This document shows, in pieces, positions 61,819 to 64,000 of a stretch of 64,000 nt of DNA. The stretch covers positions 15,437,788 to 15,501,787 of the forward strand of contig NC_092020.1 of NCBI RefSeq assembly GCF_042242105.1, read 5' to 3'. The notes under the pieces are model-generated. The model did no database searches. It was not told the origin of the DNA and saw nothing but the letters and a program-made list of their open reading frames with translations. Both the position numbers and the translations under genes were made by a program. This DNA is from Pempheris klunzingeri (Eukaryota; Chordata; Actinopteri; Acropomatiformes; Pempheridae). The first letter of the stretch is position 1, and each line of letters begins with the position of its first letter.

Positions 61819-62949
61819 TTATAGCAGTTTTTTCATCAAGCAAGGATCAAAGTCTATGTAACATGAATGGCACTGCAGGCTGTAAATCAACATATAATAG
61901 ATACAACACTATTCGATACAAGTGACATACAGTAAAAAAAAGAAAGAAAAAAAGAAATTCCCTTCATGGTAACAATCACTCATTTGGCCATGTGTAATCC
62001 CACATAATAAACAACTGGACTGTTATACAGTCAAACAAATTCCATGGCTATGCAGCCCTGCTGCAAATTGAGAATAGGGAATAAAAATTGTAATAGAAGA
62101 AATATTAGAAAACAGAAAAACAACAAATTGATTCTTTTCTTGTATATGGAAGATATTGTATGAAAATTGAAAAGGCATCATTGGACAACTCCAAGGTCTT
62201 TCTGTATGAGTCCCTGCACTTGTATGCAAGTCATCGGGTTTGGCATTTGTATTTGACATGTACATTTACAATTTCTCATAGTGAATAAGTGGATGAAAAA
62301 GTGGATCAAAGTGGATACTTCTGGCTCGTGGTGTGATACCCATCCAGTGTTAAAACATAACGAGCTAGAATGATCCAACAGAGACACTGCGTACCCTGAC
62401 GTTTAAACAAACAGTCGTCTGGGATCAGTCTCCTGGGGAGCAAAGGTAGCTTTAATGTCTACCGTTGTGTCTGGGTTGTGGGTGGATGAGAGGTGGGTGG
62501 ACTGATCTATCTATAAAACACACACACACACACACACATTTCGAGTTGTGAAATATGAGCTCTACAGCGCTATACAAACACGGTCCTTGTTGTGGAGGTA
62601 GACCTAAACATTCTGTGCTGTACATGTATACATCTCCTGGTACACAGTGTACACTACAAAGTCACATTTTGTATAGTTTATGGGTGGGACTGCACCCTAG
62701 CCTGGCCTAGTTTATTTGTCTTAATAGAACAAGAGAGGGGGGGATCCTCCGATTTAACATGTGCAACATGAACTCCCACCATTTTGGAACTCTCCCTATG
62801 AAATGATCAAAGTTTCACCTTAAGGTGCAACACTGACAAACTAGCACCACCGGGCATTGTATGTTCTGCCAGCCAGTCAAGCTGCAGTGCACATCCATGT
62901 CTGTCCAGATCTAAGATGAGTGTCATCAATTCAGTAACTAACCACATGT

Positions 62950-63310
62950 GAAACATGGTCACAATCTCCCCTTCTGTTTGTGAGTTATGGCTTTGAGTAA
63001 AGGCTGGAAAATTATGATGTCACGCTGACCTTTGACCTTTTATAAAATGTCATCATTTTAGCCTAATAGGCTGTGACTGTGTATGTGAAATGTTGTCATA
63101 ATTAGCATATGAATTATAGCCAAAAGCCTGTTTTGACCATGACCTTTGACCTTTAACCACCATCTAATCAGTTAATTCCTGAGGCTGAGAGGGTCTTAGT
63201 GCCAGATGTACTGAAATTTCCTCAAGGAGCTCCTGACATATCATGTTCATAAAAATGGAATGGATGGAAAGATGTACATACAGACAGACGAACAACCCGA
63301 AAATATAAAG
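62950..63310 (+). repeat. Dispersed repeat with TGACCTTTGACC motifs
   Basis: The stretch contains TGACCTTTGACC repeats, ATCTAATCAGTTAATTCCTG, TTCCTCAAGGAGCTCCTGA and ACAGACGAACAACCCG. I recognise this order of motifs from a very abundant teleost repeat. No ends or coding region are visible. Confidence 0.55.
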
Positions 63311-63596
63311 CATAGAAACACTTGATTGGTCTCTGTAAAAGCATTTCACATCACATCATCTGAAGGCATATAGTAGATACCAACAGTGTATATCTATTGT
63401 AGCAACAGTAAAGTAACTGAAAACAGTATCCATAAAAATGCAGTGCACACCATTGAAAGATGAATAAATGGCAAAATTGCATGAGATCCAATGAACCCAC
63501 TTTACTGAATAAGCCAAGGAGTTTGGGTTTTGGTTCCGAAAGAACTCGTTATGCTTCAAACTTACTTAAACTTGAAACCCTCTACCCCTCACCTTT

Positions 63597-63900
63597 CACA
63601 GTCTGTTTTGGTCTCCATCAAATCCTGTGGGAAATATCTGGCTCTTCAGCTGCTAAATACTTCACTTTATTCACCAGCCAGTTGCTAACTTTGCCGGTCT
63701 GCTGTTTGGTGCTGTGTAGGTAGTGTACAGTAGGTTTTTAGAGCCTTTTCTGTATCTGTTGTGGCTAAAAATGACACTGATGAGGGCTGAAAGATGCTAA
63801 ATGCTACATAGAGCCAAGGGGAACTGCAGAGTTGGGCTATAATTGTGTTATTGTCTGTTGGTTCGTCATTACAAGCGACTCCTTTCACATTACACATGAG
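63597..63900 (+). repeat. Dispersed repeat, copy 2
   Basis: It shares ordered blocks with 32735-33165: GGAAATATCTGGCTCTTCAG, GCTAAATACTTCACT, GGTAGTGTACAGTAGG and GTTTTTAGAG. Orientation is the same as in copy 1. The open frames over it are chance. Confidence 0.65.
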
Positions 63901-64000
63901 CATTTCAGTTATTGAGTCATACTGGCAACCAGACACATTGATTGTTTATATAAATAAAATATAAATAATCATAATGTTGCATGAATGAACGAGCATGAAT

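Overview
This is vertebrate nuclear DNA, most likely from a teleost fish. Long GT-AG introns, long dinucleotide microsatellites, Tc1/mariner elements and many short fish-type interspersed repeats all point that way, as does a fused plant-type phosphoethanolamine methyltransferase, a gene mammals lack. All calls come from reading splice junctions and comparing translations with remembered protein families; no search was run.

Layout. (1) 1-4400: almost gene-free, with two possible exons of an unidentified gene at 130-358 and a nearly intact Tc1-like transposon at 1466-3098. (2) 4495-9845, plus strand: pmt, 12 coding exons, 492 aa, with a TATA-type promoter and a start codon in an exon that contributes only 10 coding bases. 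(3) 9846-14301: a tRNA-related dispersed repeat, then a decayed Tc1 element (11549-14025) whose right inverted repeat is split by an 840-bp solo LTR with a CAGAT target duplication; the composite ends about 275 bp before the next start codon. (4) 14302-24974, plus strand: a MORC-family CW zinc-finger ATPase (MORC3/MORC4 clade, called morc4-like), 17 exons, 924 aa, with two introns that look U12-type (one AT-AC, one GT-AG). (5) 26993-43188, plus strand: coagulation factor VIII (f8), 27 coding exons, 1671 aa, domains A1-A2-B-A3-C1-C2 with a short, heavily glycosylated B region. (6) 43189-53672: about 10.5 kb without coding sequence, probably including long 3' UTRs of two convergent genes. (7) 53673-61721 and beyond, minus strand: the last five exons of a monocarboxylate transporter of the MCT8/MCT10 group, closest to MCT8 (slc16a2). 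Its first exon is not recognisable up to the window end.

The genes do not form a pathway: phosphocholine synthesis, chromatin silencing, clotting and thyroid-hormone transport are unrelated. The shared theme is linkage. F8, MORC4 and SLC16A2 are all X-linked in human, so the window looks like a surviving piece of that ancestral block.

The points most worth a second look are the paired U12-type introns in the MORC gene, the nested Tc1/solo-LTR insertion beside that gene's promoter, the tiny start-codon exon of pmt, the GC-AG intron and changed exon structure of f8, and several repeat families with inverted ends.
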